46,002 bases of DNA, taken from contig JAJUGR010000019.1 in the NCBI GenBank assembly GCA_029265905.1, positions 1 through 46,002 of the forward strand, read 5' to 3'. A program made the position numbers and the translations under genes. Source of the stretch: Sporomusaceae bacterium (GTDB lineage: Bacteria; Bacillota; Negativicutes; Acidaminococcales; JAJUGR01). The notes under the pieces are model-generated. The model saw only the letters and a program-made list of their open reading frames with translations, was not told the DNA's origin and did not search any database. Below are positions 17,557-26,150 of the stretch, piece after piece; position 1 is the stretch's first letter; the number at the start of each line of letters is the position of its first letter.

Positions 17557-17610
17557 TTTGAAAATAGCTGCAGGCTGTCGACATGTCGACAGCCTGCAGC
17601 TATTTTCAAA
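17557..17610. terminator. Perfect 54-nt palindrome between convergent dcu and yigZ
   Basis: Two 27-nt arms meet with no loop at ACATGT; the core carries CTGCAG and GTCGAC on each side. It starts 5 nt after the transporter stop and ends 11 nt before the yigZ stop. Position suggests a bidirectional terminator, though the flanking T runs are short. Confidence 0.75.
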
Positions 17611-17620
17611 TCAACGGAGG

Positions 17621-18268
17621 TCATGGACCATCCGCATTTTCTGACACATAAGCAAAACCGTCATCCCGAACAATGGCCGAGCCGCCCGACCAATCGGCGA
17701 TGCGACCCACAAAAGCCGCGTCGTCAGGGCGCCGCAAGACAACAAGCGACGCCCGCGCCGAAAACTGCTTACCGGCAATGACATAGCCCGCCCGCGCCAA
17801 ATTGGCCTCCAGGATCGCCAGCAGCGAGTAATCGCAGCTTACCAAAGTCTGCACATATGGCCTTTTCATCGTCTGTCCGGCAGCTTGAACGGCGGCTGTC
17901 GCCGCCTTGCCATAGGCGCGGATCAGTCCGCCCGCGCCCAGCTTGACGCCGCCGTAGTAGCGAACCACGACTACCACAACATCCGACAATCCCTGCTTTT
18001 TAAGCAGTTCTAAAATCGGCCGGCCCGCTGTTCCGGTCGGTTCGCCGTCATCATCGGCCCGCTGGCAGGTATCCCGGCCAACGACATAAGCCGAGCAGAC
18101 GTGCGTCGCCTCCTTGTGCGCGTCCTTCAGGCGGCTGATAAACGTACGGGCCGCCGCTTCCGACGCAACATTCTCCGCATAGCCGATGAAGGTCGATTTA
18201 TTAATTTCAAGACGGCTTTCGCCATAGCCACGTACCGTTCGATAGGCTATCGGCGCCTCCTTTTGCAC
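17621..18268 (-). CDS. yigZ: YigZ/IMPACT-family protein (UPF0029)
   Basis: A 215-residue member of the IMPACT family. The N-terminal domain holds KSTFIGYAENV and the hallmark DDDGEPTGTAGRPILELL, then VVVVVRYYGGVKLGAGGLIRAY; the C-terminal part is the small ferredoxin-like domain. Its molecular role is not settled; eukaryotic IMPACT regulates GCN2 and bacterial homologues may bind nucleic acid or nucleotides. GTG at 18268 is chosen because AGGAGG lies 7 nt upstream, whereas ATG at 18274 is too close to it. It follows the MBL-fold gene by about 20 nt and is likely co-transcribed. Confidence 0.9.
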   Translation of the reverse strand: MQKEAPIAYRTVRGYGESRLEINKSTFIGYAENVASEAAARTFISRLKDAHKEATHVCSAYVVGRDTCQRADDDGEPTGTAGRPILELLKKQGLSDVVVVVVRYYGGVKLGAGGLIRAYGKAATAAVQAAGQTMKRPYVQTLVSCDYSLLAILEANLARAGYVIAGKQFSARASLVVLRRPDDAAFVGRIADWSGGSAIVRDDGFAYVSENADGP

Positions 18269-18290
18269 CCGCATCCCTCCTGCCCTTGTG

Positions 18291-19202
18291 TCAATAACCT
18301 GGCGCAGCCGAACACGCCATCGCGCGCCCGGGGACTGTTCTTTCTGCCGCTTCCCGCAACACGGTTTTGATCATGGGGCGCGCATTTAAGCAAAAAGCTT
18401 CATACGGCTGTTCGCGCCGGCTGTCCTCATCGCGAAACCGCTGCTCATATTGGATTAAAATCGAACCTTCGTCATGTCCTTGTCCCGCCAGTTGCAGCAC
18501 AAACGCTTTTGCGTCCAGCACCGCCTGCCGGCAACGCTCCCAATAACCGAGCGCTTCCCGTTCGCCGACCAAGCCGTAGTGGGGCGAATAGATAAAACAG
18601 GGATTGATGCGCTGGCAGCGGCGGATCGCTTCCAGCGCCGCAGCAGAACTGATAATAAAGGCTGGACAGACCTGGCCGCCCGTGCTTAGGCAGCCGGTCG
18701 ATTCGCTGGCAAACAGCGTTTTCCCATTGACAAGATACGACAAGGAGCACTGCGTGTGGCCCGGCGTTGCCAGCACCGCGATGCGCAGGCCGCCCAAATC
18801 GACCGCGTCGCCGTCGCGCATCGTACGGTCGACCTGCAGCTGTTTGTCATCGTATTCAAGCCATTCACCGCCGTACAGCTCCGCCGCCTGGCGCCCCAAC
18901 CGGCGGATGGTCGCCAAAGCCCCCGGTCTGCGCAACACCTGCCGGGCATGTTCGGCGCCCAGTACCTGGCAAGCAGGCCATTCGCGCCTCAGGTGGGGAA
19001 TGGCGCCGATATGGTCGTAATGTGAGTGGCTGATGAAAATATAGTCAAGCGGTCGGGCGCCCAACGTCCGTTTGATGTTGCTAATCAGTTGCGGCGCGCT
19101 ATAGGCCATGCCGCCGTCAATCAAGGCGGCCTTTTCCGCACCGTTAAGCAAAAAGCCGTATCCGCCCGGGCCGCCGGTAACCTCGATAATCTTTCCGTTC
19201 AT
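18291..19202 (-). CDS. MBL-fold metallo-hydrolase
   Basis: A 303-residue protein of the metallo-beta-lactamase fold. The zinc signature HSHYDH (~58-63), a GHT motif in LATPGHTQCSLSYL, and SPHYG near residue 210 provide the metal ligands. This is the glyoxalase II-like branch with an extra C-terminal helical segment of about 80 residues. ATG at 19202 follows GAGGAT; an earlier open stretch to 19271 crosses a terminator-like hairpin and is not used. It precedes yigZ in a probable two-gene operon. Substrate unknown. Confidence 0.88.
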   Translation of the reverse strand: MNGKIIEVTGGPGGYGFLLNGAEKAALIDGGMAYSAPQLISNIKRTLGARPLDYIFISHSHYDHIGAIPHLRREWPACQVLGAEHARQVLRRPGALATIRRLGRQAAELYGGEWLEYDDKQLQVDRTMRDGDAVDLGGLRIAVLATPGHTQCSLSYLVNGKTLFASESTGCLSTGGQVCPAFIISSAAALEAIRRCQRINPCFIYSPHYGLVGEREALGYWERCRQAVLDAKAFVLQLAGQGHDEGSILIQYEQRFRDEDSRREQPYEAFCLNARPMIKTVLREAAERTVPGRAMACSAAPGY

Positions 19203-19245
19203 ATATCCTCGCACATCGAAAATATCACTACCTGTATATAATAAT

Positions 19246-19294
19246 CCCCCCGGCGCATTTTGGAAAGACAAACACGCCTTTCCGCGCCGGGGGG
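19246..19294 (-). terminator. Terminator of the ribose operon
   Basis: CCCCCCGGCGC and GCGCCGGGGGG form the outer stem, with an inner GGAAAG/CTTTCC pair. On the minus strand it follows the rbsB stop by 24 nt and is trailed by an AT-rich stretch, ATTATTATATA. Confidence 0.82.
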
Positions 19295-19318
19295 GTTTCG
19301 TTCAGCCGTTATGAACGC

Positions 19319-20248
19319 TTATTTTTTTACCAGTTCCAGTCCAACCGGAATGGTCGCCGGCACAGATTCTTTAGCCATGACTTTTTTCGCCGTTTCGATC
19401 GCAATCTTGCCCATTTCTTTCGGTTTTTGTGCAACCGTCGCAGCCAATACGCCTTCATTAACCGCTTTCGTCGCATCGGCCGTTGCGTCAAAACCAACCA
19501 CCAGGATGCCGGTCCGTTTAGCCGCTTTGATCGCTTCCAACGCCCCCAGCGCCATTTCGTCATTGTGGGCAAAAACGGCATTAACTTCCGGGTTGGCTTG
19601 CAGGATGTTTTCCATTACCTTCATACCTTTGGCGCGGTCAAAATCGGCCGGCTGCTTCGCCACGACGGCAATGCCGGCGGCCGCCTTGATCGCCGCATTG
19701 AAGCCTGCGCCTCTGTCAACCGCAGCGGAAGCGCCAGGGATGCCTTCCAACTCCACGACCTTGCCTTTGCCGCTCAGTTTTTCCACCATGAACTGGCCGG
19801 CCAATTTGCCGCCAGCCACGTTGTCGGAGGCAATGGCGCTGACCACCTTGCCGCCGGCCGCGCTGCGGTCAACGGTGATTACCGGAATGTTCGCCTTGTT
19901 GGCCGCTTCAACCGCCGGAACAATTGCCTTGGAGTCGACGGGGTTGATGATGATGACGCTTACTTTTTGTTGAATCAGGTTTTCAATGTTGGCCATTTGC
20001 TTGGAAGCGTCGTTTTGCGCATCCATGACGACCAGCTCCAGGCCATTGGCCGCCGCAGCCGCTTTAGCGCCGTCGCGCAGGTCAACGAAAAATGGGTTGT
20101 TCAAGGTAGAGATGGCCAGTCCGACAACCGGCTTTTTGCTTTCTTCCTTTTTGGCGCCGCCGCAGCCGGCTGTCAGAAGGCTGAAGCAGAACGCCGCCAC
20201 CAGCAGCAAGGCAATACCCAGACTTTTCTTTCTCATTTGTTGAAACAT
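19319..20248 (-). CDS. rbsB: Ribose ABC transporter substrate-binding lipoprotein
   Basis: A 309-residue periplasmic-type binding protein. The signal peptide ends in a lipobox, LLTAGC, so the mature form is lipid-anchored. Sugar-binding family features include GLAISTLNNPFFVDLRDGA, VDRSAAGG, FAHNDEMALGALEAI and GFDATADA, typical of RbsB. ATG at 20248 follows GGAGAGGG. It is the last gene of the operon, as in Bacillus, 57 nt after rbsC. Confidence 0.93.
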   Translation of the reverse strand: MFQQMRKKSLGIALLLVAAFCFSLLTAGCGGAKKEESKKPVVGLAISTLNNPFFVDLRDGAKAAAAANGLELVVMDAQNDASKQMANIENLIQQKVSVIIINPVDSKAIVPAVEAANKANIPVITVDRSAAGGKVVSAIASDNVAGGKLAGQFMVEKLSGKGKVVELEGIPGASAAVDRGAGFNAAIKAAAGIAVVAKQPADFDRAKGMKVMENILQANPEVNAVFAHNDEMALGALEAIKAAKRTGILVVGFDATADATKAVNEGVLAATVAQKPKEMGKIAIETAKKVMAKESVPATIPVGLELVKK

Positions 20249-20305
20249 GTGCAAACCCTCTCCTTCAATTTTTGTAGGCACCAAGCAACCACGCTGTTTC
20301 CGCCG

Positions 20306-21250
20306 TCAACCCCCCTTGCGCTTTTTGTCAACATACACCGCCAGCAAAATGACAACGCCCTTTGCCACTTGCTGGTAGAATGAGGAAACGTTCAGCAGGT
20401 TCAAGCCATTGTCCAGGATTCCGATAATCAGCGCGCCGATCAGCGTGCCGCCAATTGTGCCGACGCCGCCGGACAAGCTGGTCCCGCCCAACACTACGGC
20501 CGCAATGGCGTCAAGCTCAAAGCCCGCGCCAGCTGTCGGCTGGGCGGAATTCAACCGCGAAGCCATGATAATGCCGCTGAATCCGGCCAGCAGGCCGGCC
20601 AGCGTATACACGGCCAGCAGGATTTTCTTGGTGTCGATGCCGGACAAGCGCGTCGCCTCTTCATTTCCGCCGACCGCGTAGATGTAGCGGCCAAACTTTG
20701 TTTTAGTCAGCATGATGTGCGCCGCGATGAAAATAACCAGCATGATGACGACCGGCACCGGAATGCCGGCAATGTAGCCGCCGCCCAGGAAGCGGAACGC
20801 CTCCTGCATGCCCGTAATCGGGCGGCCATCCGTATAAACCAGCGTAAAGCCCCTGGCCGCCGTCATCACACCCAGCGTGGCGATAAACGGCGGAATGCCC
20901 GCCCGCGTGATTAACAAGCCGTTCACCAGCCCCATGGCCGCACCGGCGGCAACGCCGATGGCAATGGCAGGCAGCAGCGCCTGCCCGCCGGACAGCAGGC
21001 CAGCGGTAATACTGCCGGAAAAGGCCAAAATCGAGCCGACCGACAAGTCAATGCCGCCAGTCAAAATAACCAGCGTCATGCCGACGCTGATGACCGCATT
21101 GATGGAAACCTGCCTGGTTACATTCAGCAAATTGTCCATGGTCAAAAAGCGATCTGACATGCCGGTCAACACAATGCAAAGTATGATCAAGCCAAGCAGC
21201 GGCCCTAAGTTGCGAACGAACGCAAACCTTGTCTTCTTTTCCTCTGACAC
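20306..21250 (-). CDS. rbsC: Ribose ABC transporter permease
   Basis: A 314-residue membrane protein with eight or more hydrophobic segments. NGLLITRAGIPPFIATLGVM, GGNEEATRLSGI and VLGGTSLSGGVGTIGGTLIG are conserved in RbsC. It would form the homodimeric channel used with RbsA. The start is GTG at 21250, sharing one base with the rbsA stop, so the two are translationally coupled. Confidence 0.94.
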   Translation of the reverse strand: MSEEKKTRFAFVRNLGPLLGLIILCIVLTGMSDRFLTMDNLLNVTRQVSINAVISVGMTLVILTGGIDLSVGSILAFSGSITAGLLSGGQALLPAIAIGVAAGAAMGLVNGLLITRAGIPPFIATLGVMTAARGFTLVYTDGRPITGMQEAFRFLGGGYIAGIPVPVVIMLVIFIAAHIMLTKTKFGRYIYAVGGNEEATRLSGIDTKKILLAVYTLAGLLAGFSGIIMASRLNSAQPTAGAGFELDAIAAVVLGGTSLSGGVGTIGGTLIGALIIGILDNGLNLLNVSSFYQQVAKGVVILLAVYVDKKRKGG

Positions 21251-22746
21251 TACTCGCTACCTCCCGCCGCATAGGCCATAATTTTTTCTTGCGTTGCTTC
21301 CCGCGTTGGCAATTCCCCCGCGATCCGGCCCTGGGACATGACCACCACCCGGTCGCTCATTCCCAGGATTTCCGGCAGTTCGGAGGAAATCATGATAATG
21401 GCTACGCCCGCCGCAGCCAGCATATTCATAATTTGGTAAATCTCCGCCTTCGCACCGACGTCGACCCCGCGGGTCGGCTCATCCATGATCAAAACCTTAG
21501 GACAAGTCGTCAGCCATTTGGCGATAACCACTTTTTGCTGGTTGCCGCCGCTCAGGTTTTTGACTAATTGCGCCGCACCCGGTGTGCGGATTTTCAGCTT
21601 CTCAATGTGCTCTGCCACAACCTCGTTTTCCGCTTCGCCGCAGATCAAGCCGCCGCGGACGCACTTGTCCAGCGAGGCCAAGGTCATATTTTCGCCGACC
21701 GACAGGCCCAGGATCAGGCCCTGGTGTTTGCGGTCCTCGGTTATCAAGCCGATGCCGGCGGCGATCGCGTCAGCCGGGCAGGTGATCGTCCGCTTTTGCC
21801 CTTCGACATACACCGCACCCGTATCAGCCTGGTCGGCGCCAAAAATGGCCCGCGCCATTTCGGTCCGTCCAGCCCCCATCAGCCCGGCTACGCCGACAAT
21901 TTCGCCGGCCCGCACGCTAAACGTGATGTTGTGGAGCACCCCTGGCCGGGACAAGTTTTCAACCCGCAGCACTTCGCCGCCAATTGGAACCGTTTGCTTG
22001 GGAAACCGTTCCGTCACGTCGCGCCCCACCATCATCTTGATAAGCTGGTCAAAGACGGCCGTTTTTGTCTCAACCGTGCCGACATAGGTTCCATCCCGCA
22101 AGATGGTAATCCGGTCGCTCAGCGCAAACAGCTCCTCCATGCGGTGCGAAATATAAATGATGCCGACGCCGTCGGCGGCCAACTGACGCATGATGGCAAA
22201 CAGACACTCCGTCTCCCGCTCCGTCAGCGCCGCAGTCGGCTCGTCCATAATCAGAACCTTCGTTTCGACAGAGAGAGCCTTGGCAATCTCCACCATCTGC
22301 TGTTCACCGATGCTTAAACCAGAGACGATGTCGGTTGCCGCAATTGTCGTCCCGAGGCTTTTCAGCAGCGCCTCCGTGCGGCGCTTCATTTCGCCCCAGT
22401 CGATGAACCCCAGAAAATTGGCCGGCTCGCGGCCAAGAAAAATATTCTCCATTACCGTCAAGCCAGGAATCAAATTCATTTCCTGATGGATGATGGTGAT
22501 GCCGTGCGCTTCAGCTTGTTTTGGATTGGCGATTTCAACTGTTTCGCCATTGATCCGAATCTCGCCGGCGTCTTTTTGGTAAACGCCGCTCAAAATTTTC
22601 ATTAGCGTCGACTTGCCCGCGCCGTTTTCGCCCAGCAGGGCATGAATTTCCCCCGACCGCAACGAAAAGTCTACGTGCTGCAGCGCCTTCACCCCAGGAA
22701 ACGTTTTGGAAATGCCGCTCATGCCTAAAAGTGGCGTCATATTCAC
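21250..22746 (-). CDS. rbsA: Ribose ABC transporter ATP-binding protein (two fused ATPase domains)
   Basis: A 498-residue ATPase. The first domain has Walker A GENGAGKST (~39-47), an ABC signature-like LSIGEQQMVEIAKAL and LIMDEPTAAL; the second has the degenerate Walker A GLMGAGRTE, then LSGGNQQKV and MDEPTRGVDVG, as is usual for RbsA/MglA. GTG at 22746 is favoured by AGGAGG 8 nt upstream; ATG at 22740 is the alternative. Intact and normal in length. Confidence 0.95.
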   Translation of the reverse strand: MNMTPLLGMSGISKTFPGVKALQHVDFSLRSGEIHALLGENGAGKSTLMKILSGVYQKDAGEIRINGETVEIANPKQAEAHGITIIHQEMNLIPGLTVMENIFLGREPANFLGFIDWGEMKRRTEALLKSLGTTIAATDIVSGLSIGEQQMVEIAKALSVETKVLIMDEPTAALTERETECLFAIMRQLAADGVGIIYISHRMEELFALSDRITILRDGTYVGTVETKTAVFDQLIKMMVGRDVTERFPKQTVPIGGEVLRVENLSRPGVLHNITFSVRAGEIVGVAGLMGAGRTEMARAIFGADQADTGAVYVEGQKRTITCPADAIAAGIGLITEDRKHQGLILGLSVGENMTLASLDKCVRGGLICGEAENEVVAEHIEKLKIRTPGAAQLVKNLSGGNQQKVVIAKWLTTCPKVLIMDEPTRGVDVGAKAEIYQIMNMLAAAGVAIIMISSELPEILGMSDRVVVMSQGRIAGELPTREATQEKIMAYAAGGSE

Positions 22747-22758
22747 GTGCTGCTCCTC

Positions 22759-23154
22759 CTAAAACACAACGCCGGACGTCAAAATAATGTTGGCGTAAGG
22801 GGTGCATTCCCCTGTTCTCACCACCGCCACGGCCTTTGCGGTCATTTCTTTGAAGCGCGCATGCGTCACCTGCTCGACGGCAACGCCGCCCAACTGCGGC
22901 AGCAGCGCTTCATACAAAGCCGGGCTTTGTGCCGGCATCTCGCTGGCAATCGCCGCGCTCTCCACTTGCAATTCCAGCAGCACGGCCTGCAGCGTTTGCA
23001 AAAAGCCCGGCGCTCCGGCAATCAAAGCCAGATCGATGCGCTGCACGCCGGCGGGTATCGGCAAGCCGCAGTCCCCGATCACCAAGGTGTCGCCATGCCC
23101 CATGCCGGCAATCACCGCACTAAGTGGCTGATTCAACAAGCCAGTTTTCTTCAT
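22759..23154 (-). CDS. rbsD: D-ribose pyranase
   Basis: A 131-residue enzyme that interconverts pyranose and furanose forms of ribose, helping ribokinase. The N-terminal MKKTGLLNQPLSAVIAGMGH, GDCGLPIP and the C-terminal GECTPYANIIL are RbsD signatures; the catalytic histidine is in the GMGH segment. ATG at 23154 follows GGGAGG and overlaps the end of rbsK as ATGA. Confidence 0.94.
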   Translation of the reverse strand: MKKTGLLNQPLSAVIAGMGHGDTLVIGDCGLPIPAGVQRIDLALIAGAPGFLQTLQAVLLELQVESAAIASEMPAQSPALYEALLPQLGGVAVEQVTHARFKEMTAKAVAVVRTGECTPYANIILTSGVVF

Positions 23155-24086
23155 ACCCGCACCTCCCACTTGCTGATAAAGGCATCCGTTTCGTCGCGCC
23201 AAGGCAGCGACGGCTGCGCCCCTGCGCGCGTCACGGAGAGAGCTGCCACGGCGGAAGCAAACTGCATCGCGCCGCGCAGCGTTTTGCCTTCGGCCAACGC
23301 CGTTGCCAGCGCGCCAGCATAGGCGTCGCCGGCCGCTGTCGTGTCAACCGCCTGTACGCGATAGGGCGGGACGTGGAACTGTTCCGCCCTCCGGCAGCAA
23401 ACGGCGCCCTTGTCGCCCAGCGTAATGATGACCGCGCCGACGCCTTGCGCCAGCAGGCGAGCCGCCGCCGCGAACGCATCCGCCTCCGTTTTGACGGGCA
23501 AGCCGGTCAAAACGGACATTTCCGTCTCGTTGGGAATAATAATATCAACCAGGGGCATCACGTCCGCGCCGATCGCGCGGGCCGGAGCCGGGTTCAAGAT
23601 AACCGTCCAGCCGCGCGCCTTCGCCGCTCTGATTGCGTGTTCGACGGTCGCCTGCGGGATTTCATTTTGTACAACTAAAATCCCTGGCTCCGTTTCAGCC
23701 GCCAGCGCTGCATCGACGTGTTGCGGACAGCAGGCCGCGTTGGCGCCGCTGACAACGACAATCGTGTTTGCGCCGCCTGTCTCGACGGTGATCAGCGCCG
23801 TTCCCGTCGCACCCTCAACTTGATCGACAAACGTCGTATCCACGCCGCTCGCCTTTAAACTGTCCATCAATTCGCGGCCGAAGCCATCCTGCCCTACGCA
23901 GCCGACCATTTTCACCGCCGCGCCAAGCTTGCCGGCTGCGACCGCCTGGTTGGCCCCTTTGCCGCCCGGGAAGGTGGCAAAACGCTCGCCGAACACGGTC
24001 TCTCCCCTGGCGGGCAAGCGGGCCGCTGATGCGACTAGGTCCATATTCAGGCTTCCCACTACCAGCACCGTTTTATTTTTTATCAT
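23151..24086 (-). CDS. rbsK: Ribokinase
   Basis: A 311-residue PfkB-family kinase that makes ribose 5-phosphate. It shows the N-terminal VVGSLNMDLV, the substrate-binding GGKGANQAVAAGKLGA (~40-55) and the C-terminal DTTAAGDAYAGALA with the catalytic aspartate and anion hole. ATG at 24086 lies inside the last bases of rbsR (14-nt overlap) behind AAAGGGG; the open frame upstream of it is antisense-like and not used. Confidence 0.94.
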   Translation of the reverse strand: MIKNKTVLVVGSLNMDLVASAARLPARGETVFGERFATFPGGKGANQAVAAGKLGAAVKMVGCVGQDGFGRELMDSLKASGVDTTFVDQVEGATGTALITVETGGANTIVVVSGANAACCPQHVDAALAAETEPGILVVQNEIPQATVEHAIRAAKARGWTVILNPAPARAIGADVMPLVDIIIPNETEMSVLTGLPVKTEADAFAAAARLLAQGVGAVIITLGDKGAVCCRRAEQFHVPPYRVQAVDTTAAGDAYAGALATALAEGKTLRGAMQFASAVAALSVTRAGAQPSLPWRDETDAFISKWEVRV

Positions 24087-25110
24087 CGTGATCGCCCCTT
24101 TCGCCGGAAGACTGCCGCACGACCAGTTCCGGACATAGCATGATGCTTTTCGGTTCTGCTGCGGGATCCGCGATTTGCTCCAGCAGCGTTGTAACCGCAA
24201 GGCGCCCCATCTCATAGACAGGCTGTCTGATCGTAGACAAAGCCGGCTTGTACCAAGCCGCCATGCGGATATCATCAAAGCCAACCACCGCAACGTCATC
24301 CGGTACGGCGATACCGTTCTTCGCCAGGCATTCGACGGCGCCGATCGCCATCATGTCATTAGCGGCAAACACAGCGTCAAATTGGCAGCCGGCGCGAAGC
24401 AATCGTTCAATGCCGGCATAGCCGCCGTCAAAATTGAAGGCGCCCTGCGTGACGAGTTCAGGCGCATAGGCGATCCCGTAAGCCTGCAAGGCCTGCTTAT
24501 ACCCGGCAAGACGCTCCGAATTGGTCGGCGTGTCCTTGCCGCCGACCAAGGCGATCCGCTTGCGGCCCATTTTGATCAAATGCTCAACGGCCATAAAAGC
24601 CCCCGCCTGATTATCGACCATGACGGTGCTAAGCGGCAGCCCGACAATGCGCCGGTCCAGCAGCACGATCGGCGTCTGGACGTTTAACAGCCATTTATCA
24701 GCTTCCGAAAAAGCGCTGTTGCCGACAAACAAAATGCCGTCCACCTGTTTGCTGAACAAAAATTTAATATACTTGCTCTCTTCCGCCGGCTTGCCGTCCG
24801 TGTTGCACAAGATCAGCGAATAGCCCTGCGCTTTTGCCGAATCCTCGACGCTGCGCACCAAGGCAGGGAAGAAAGGGTTTTCGATATCCGGAATGATCAG
24901 ACCAATGCTGCGGGACTTCTGCACCTTCAACGCCCTGGCGACCGCATTCGGCTGGTAGTGCAGCTCACGCACCGCCCTCAGCACCTGCTCTTTGAGCGCC
25001 TCCGACACGCCGCTTTGACTGTTCAGTATCCTTGATACGGTGGCGATTGAAACGCCGGCTGCCTGCGCAACCTCTTTTATTGTAGCCCGTCGCAAATTTC
25101 CTTTATTCAC
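24073..25110 (-). CDS. rbsR: LacI-family ribose operon repressor
   Basis: A 345-residue repressor: helix-turn-helix at residues ~9-30 (ATIKEVAQAAGVSIATVSRI), hinge with NAVARALK, then a ribose-binding-protein-like domain including GLIIPDIENPFFPALV and VVGFDDI. GTG at 25110 is chosen because GGAGG occurs 13 nt upstream. ATG at 25137 is possible but has the operator, not an SD, in front of it. First gene of the operon and therefore autoregulated through the palindrome at 25138-25163. Confidence 0.9.
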   Translation of the reverse strand: MNKGNLRRATIKEVAQAAGVSIATVSRILNSQSGVSEALKEQVLRAVRELHYQPNAVARALKVQKSRSIGLIIPDIENPFFPALVRSVEDSAKAQGYSLILCNTDGKPAEESKYIKFLFSKQVDGILFVGNSAFSEADKWLLNVQTPIVLLDRRIVGLPLSTVMVDNQAGAFMAVEHLIKMGRKRIALVGGKDTPTNSERLAGYKQALQAYGIAYAPELVTQGAFNFDGGYAGIERLLRAGCQFDAVFAANDMMAIGAVECLAKNGIAVPDDVAVVGFDDIRMAAWYKPALSTIRQPVYEMGRLAVTTLLEQIADPAAEPKSIMLCPELVVRQSSGERGDHDDKK

Positions 25111-25137
25111 TGTTCGCCCAACGCCTCCACTTTGCAT

Positions 25138-25163
25138 TGTAAACGTTTTCGAAAACGTTTACA
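25138..25163. promoter_or_regulatory. Perfect LacI-type operator of the ribose operon
   Basis: A 26-nt perfect palindrome centred on TTCGAA (TGTAAACGTTTTC and its complement). LacI-family proteins, including RbsR and CcpA, bind such CG-centred sites. It abuts the rbsR start region, so bound repressor would block initiation or elongation. No convincing -10/-35 pair was identified around it. Confidence 0.85.
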
Positions 25164-25250
25164 AGCGACCTATTCGCGTTTTTTTCATAAAATCCTGCTG
25201 GCGCGTAAAATTTTTCACCCCGGATCCAGCGCAAGCAGGCAGGGAAATGA

Positions 25251-25290
25251 AACAAGCCAATCCCCGCAGTCGGCAGGCGATTGGCTTGTT
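25251..25290 (-). terminator. Terminator hairpin of the rpiR-hrpB-yaiI unit
   Basis: AACAAGCCAATC and GATTGGCTTGTT flank a 16-nt loop, overlapping the stop codon of the decayed EFR1 gene. The U tract on the minus strand is weak. Confidence 0.6.
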
Positions 25291-25692
25291 CATCTTCGTT
25301 GGCAGTTCGCGCTGATTATTTCGTTCAGCTGCACATGCTGGTTCAAATAGCGGACCTTGCTTCTTTCGCCTTTTACATGCAGCGCCTGTTGCGGGCAGTG
25401 ATGGAGGTAGGCGTAGCAGCCTTCGCAGCGATGCAAAAAGGCCGGACGCCGCCCTGTTGCCATACGTCATCACGGCAAAGAAATAATCGGACCTAAAGCG
25501 CGACTGGCGGACAAATTCAGCCACTATTTTGGGGACGCCAAAGCCGTAGCAAGGGAAAACAAAGCCGATCGCCTCGTCTGATAACGTGCGCAGCCCCGCG
25601 TGCAGCAACTGGGGAATGGAGCAGCACGTTCCGCCGAGGCGCTTGGCCACGTACAAGCTGTTTCCCGTGCCTGTAAAATAAAGAACCTTCAT
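25290..25692 (-). pseudogene. EFR1-family flavodoxin/ferredoxin, decayed by internal deletion and frameshift
   Basis: The first ~82 codons encode the N-terminal flavodoxin half of an EFR1-type protein: [19 protein letters not shown] (FMN phosphate loop), VFPCYGFGVPKIV and DYFFAVMTYGN. Translation then enters meaningless sequence, but from ~25437 to the stop at 25290 another frame encodes the usual C-terminus: FLHRCEGCYAYLHHCPQQAL and QHVQLNEIISAN. The middle of a normal ~260-residue protein is missing, about 130 codons, including the first ferredoxin motif, and the remaining one has lost a cysteine. The ATG overlaps the yaiI stop as ATGA, so it was once coupled to that gene. Confidence 0.82.
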
Positions 25693-26150
25693 GGTGCGTC
25701 CTCCCTTGGCGCAGCAGCCCGCTGTGCCACCAGGGCGCGCAACCGGACCGCGAATTTCCGGTCATCGTCCGCCGTGCGCTTGGCGGGTCCCTTGGTTCGC
25801 CCGCCGCCCCGCCGGTGCTTTGCCTTTATCTCCCGCTCCTCCAGCATAAACTCAATCGCCTCAGGGCGATACTCGCGGCCGGACGGGCTTAAGCAGCGGG
25901 CCTTTTTCCCCAGCACCATGGCAGCAAGCCCCCAGTCCTGCGTGACGACGACGTCGCCCGCTTCGCTGAGGTTGACGACTTTTATATCCGCTTCCTGGGA
26001 AGCATTGCCGACCACAATATGATGATCTGAGACAATATTATGATTAAAGCTGGCCACCGTCCAAACCGGCACGCCGTATTCACGCCCCACCTGCAAGCAA
26101 AGCTGCAGCACATTTTTCGGGCAAGCGTCCGCATCAACAAGTATTTTCAT
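25689..26150 (-). CDS. YaiI/YqxD family protein (UPF0178, DUF188)
   Basis: A 153-residue protein beginning [12 protein letters not shown], with [41 protein letters not shown] and a basic C-terminal segment [14 protein letters not shown]. The DADACP and TQDWGLA motifs define the family, which has a PIN/NYN-like fold and no agreed function; a nuclease role is a guess. ATG at 26150 overlaps the hrpB stop as ATGA. Confidence 0.92.
   Translation of the reverse strand: MKILVDADACPKNVLQLCLQVGREYGVPVWTVASFNHNIVSDHHIVVGNASQEADIKVVNLSEAGDVVVTQDWGLAAMVLGKKARCLSPSGREYRPEAIEFMLEEREIKAKHRRGGGRTKGPAKRTADDDRKFAVRLRALVAQRAAAPREDAP

Noticed and set aside
25159-25692. Intact 177-aa flavodoxin-like protein
   Set aside because: After about residue 82 the sequence loses all family character, while the true C-terminal ferredoxin tail is readable in another frame; it is a broken EFR1 gene.
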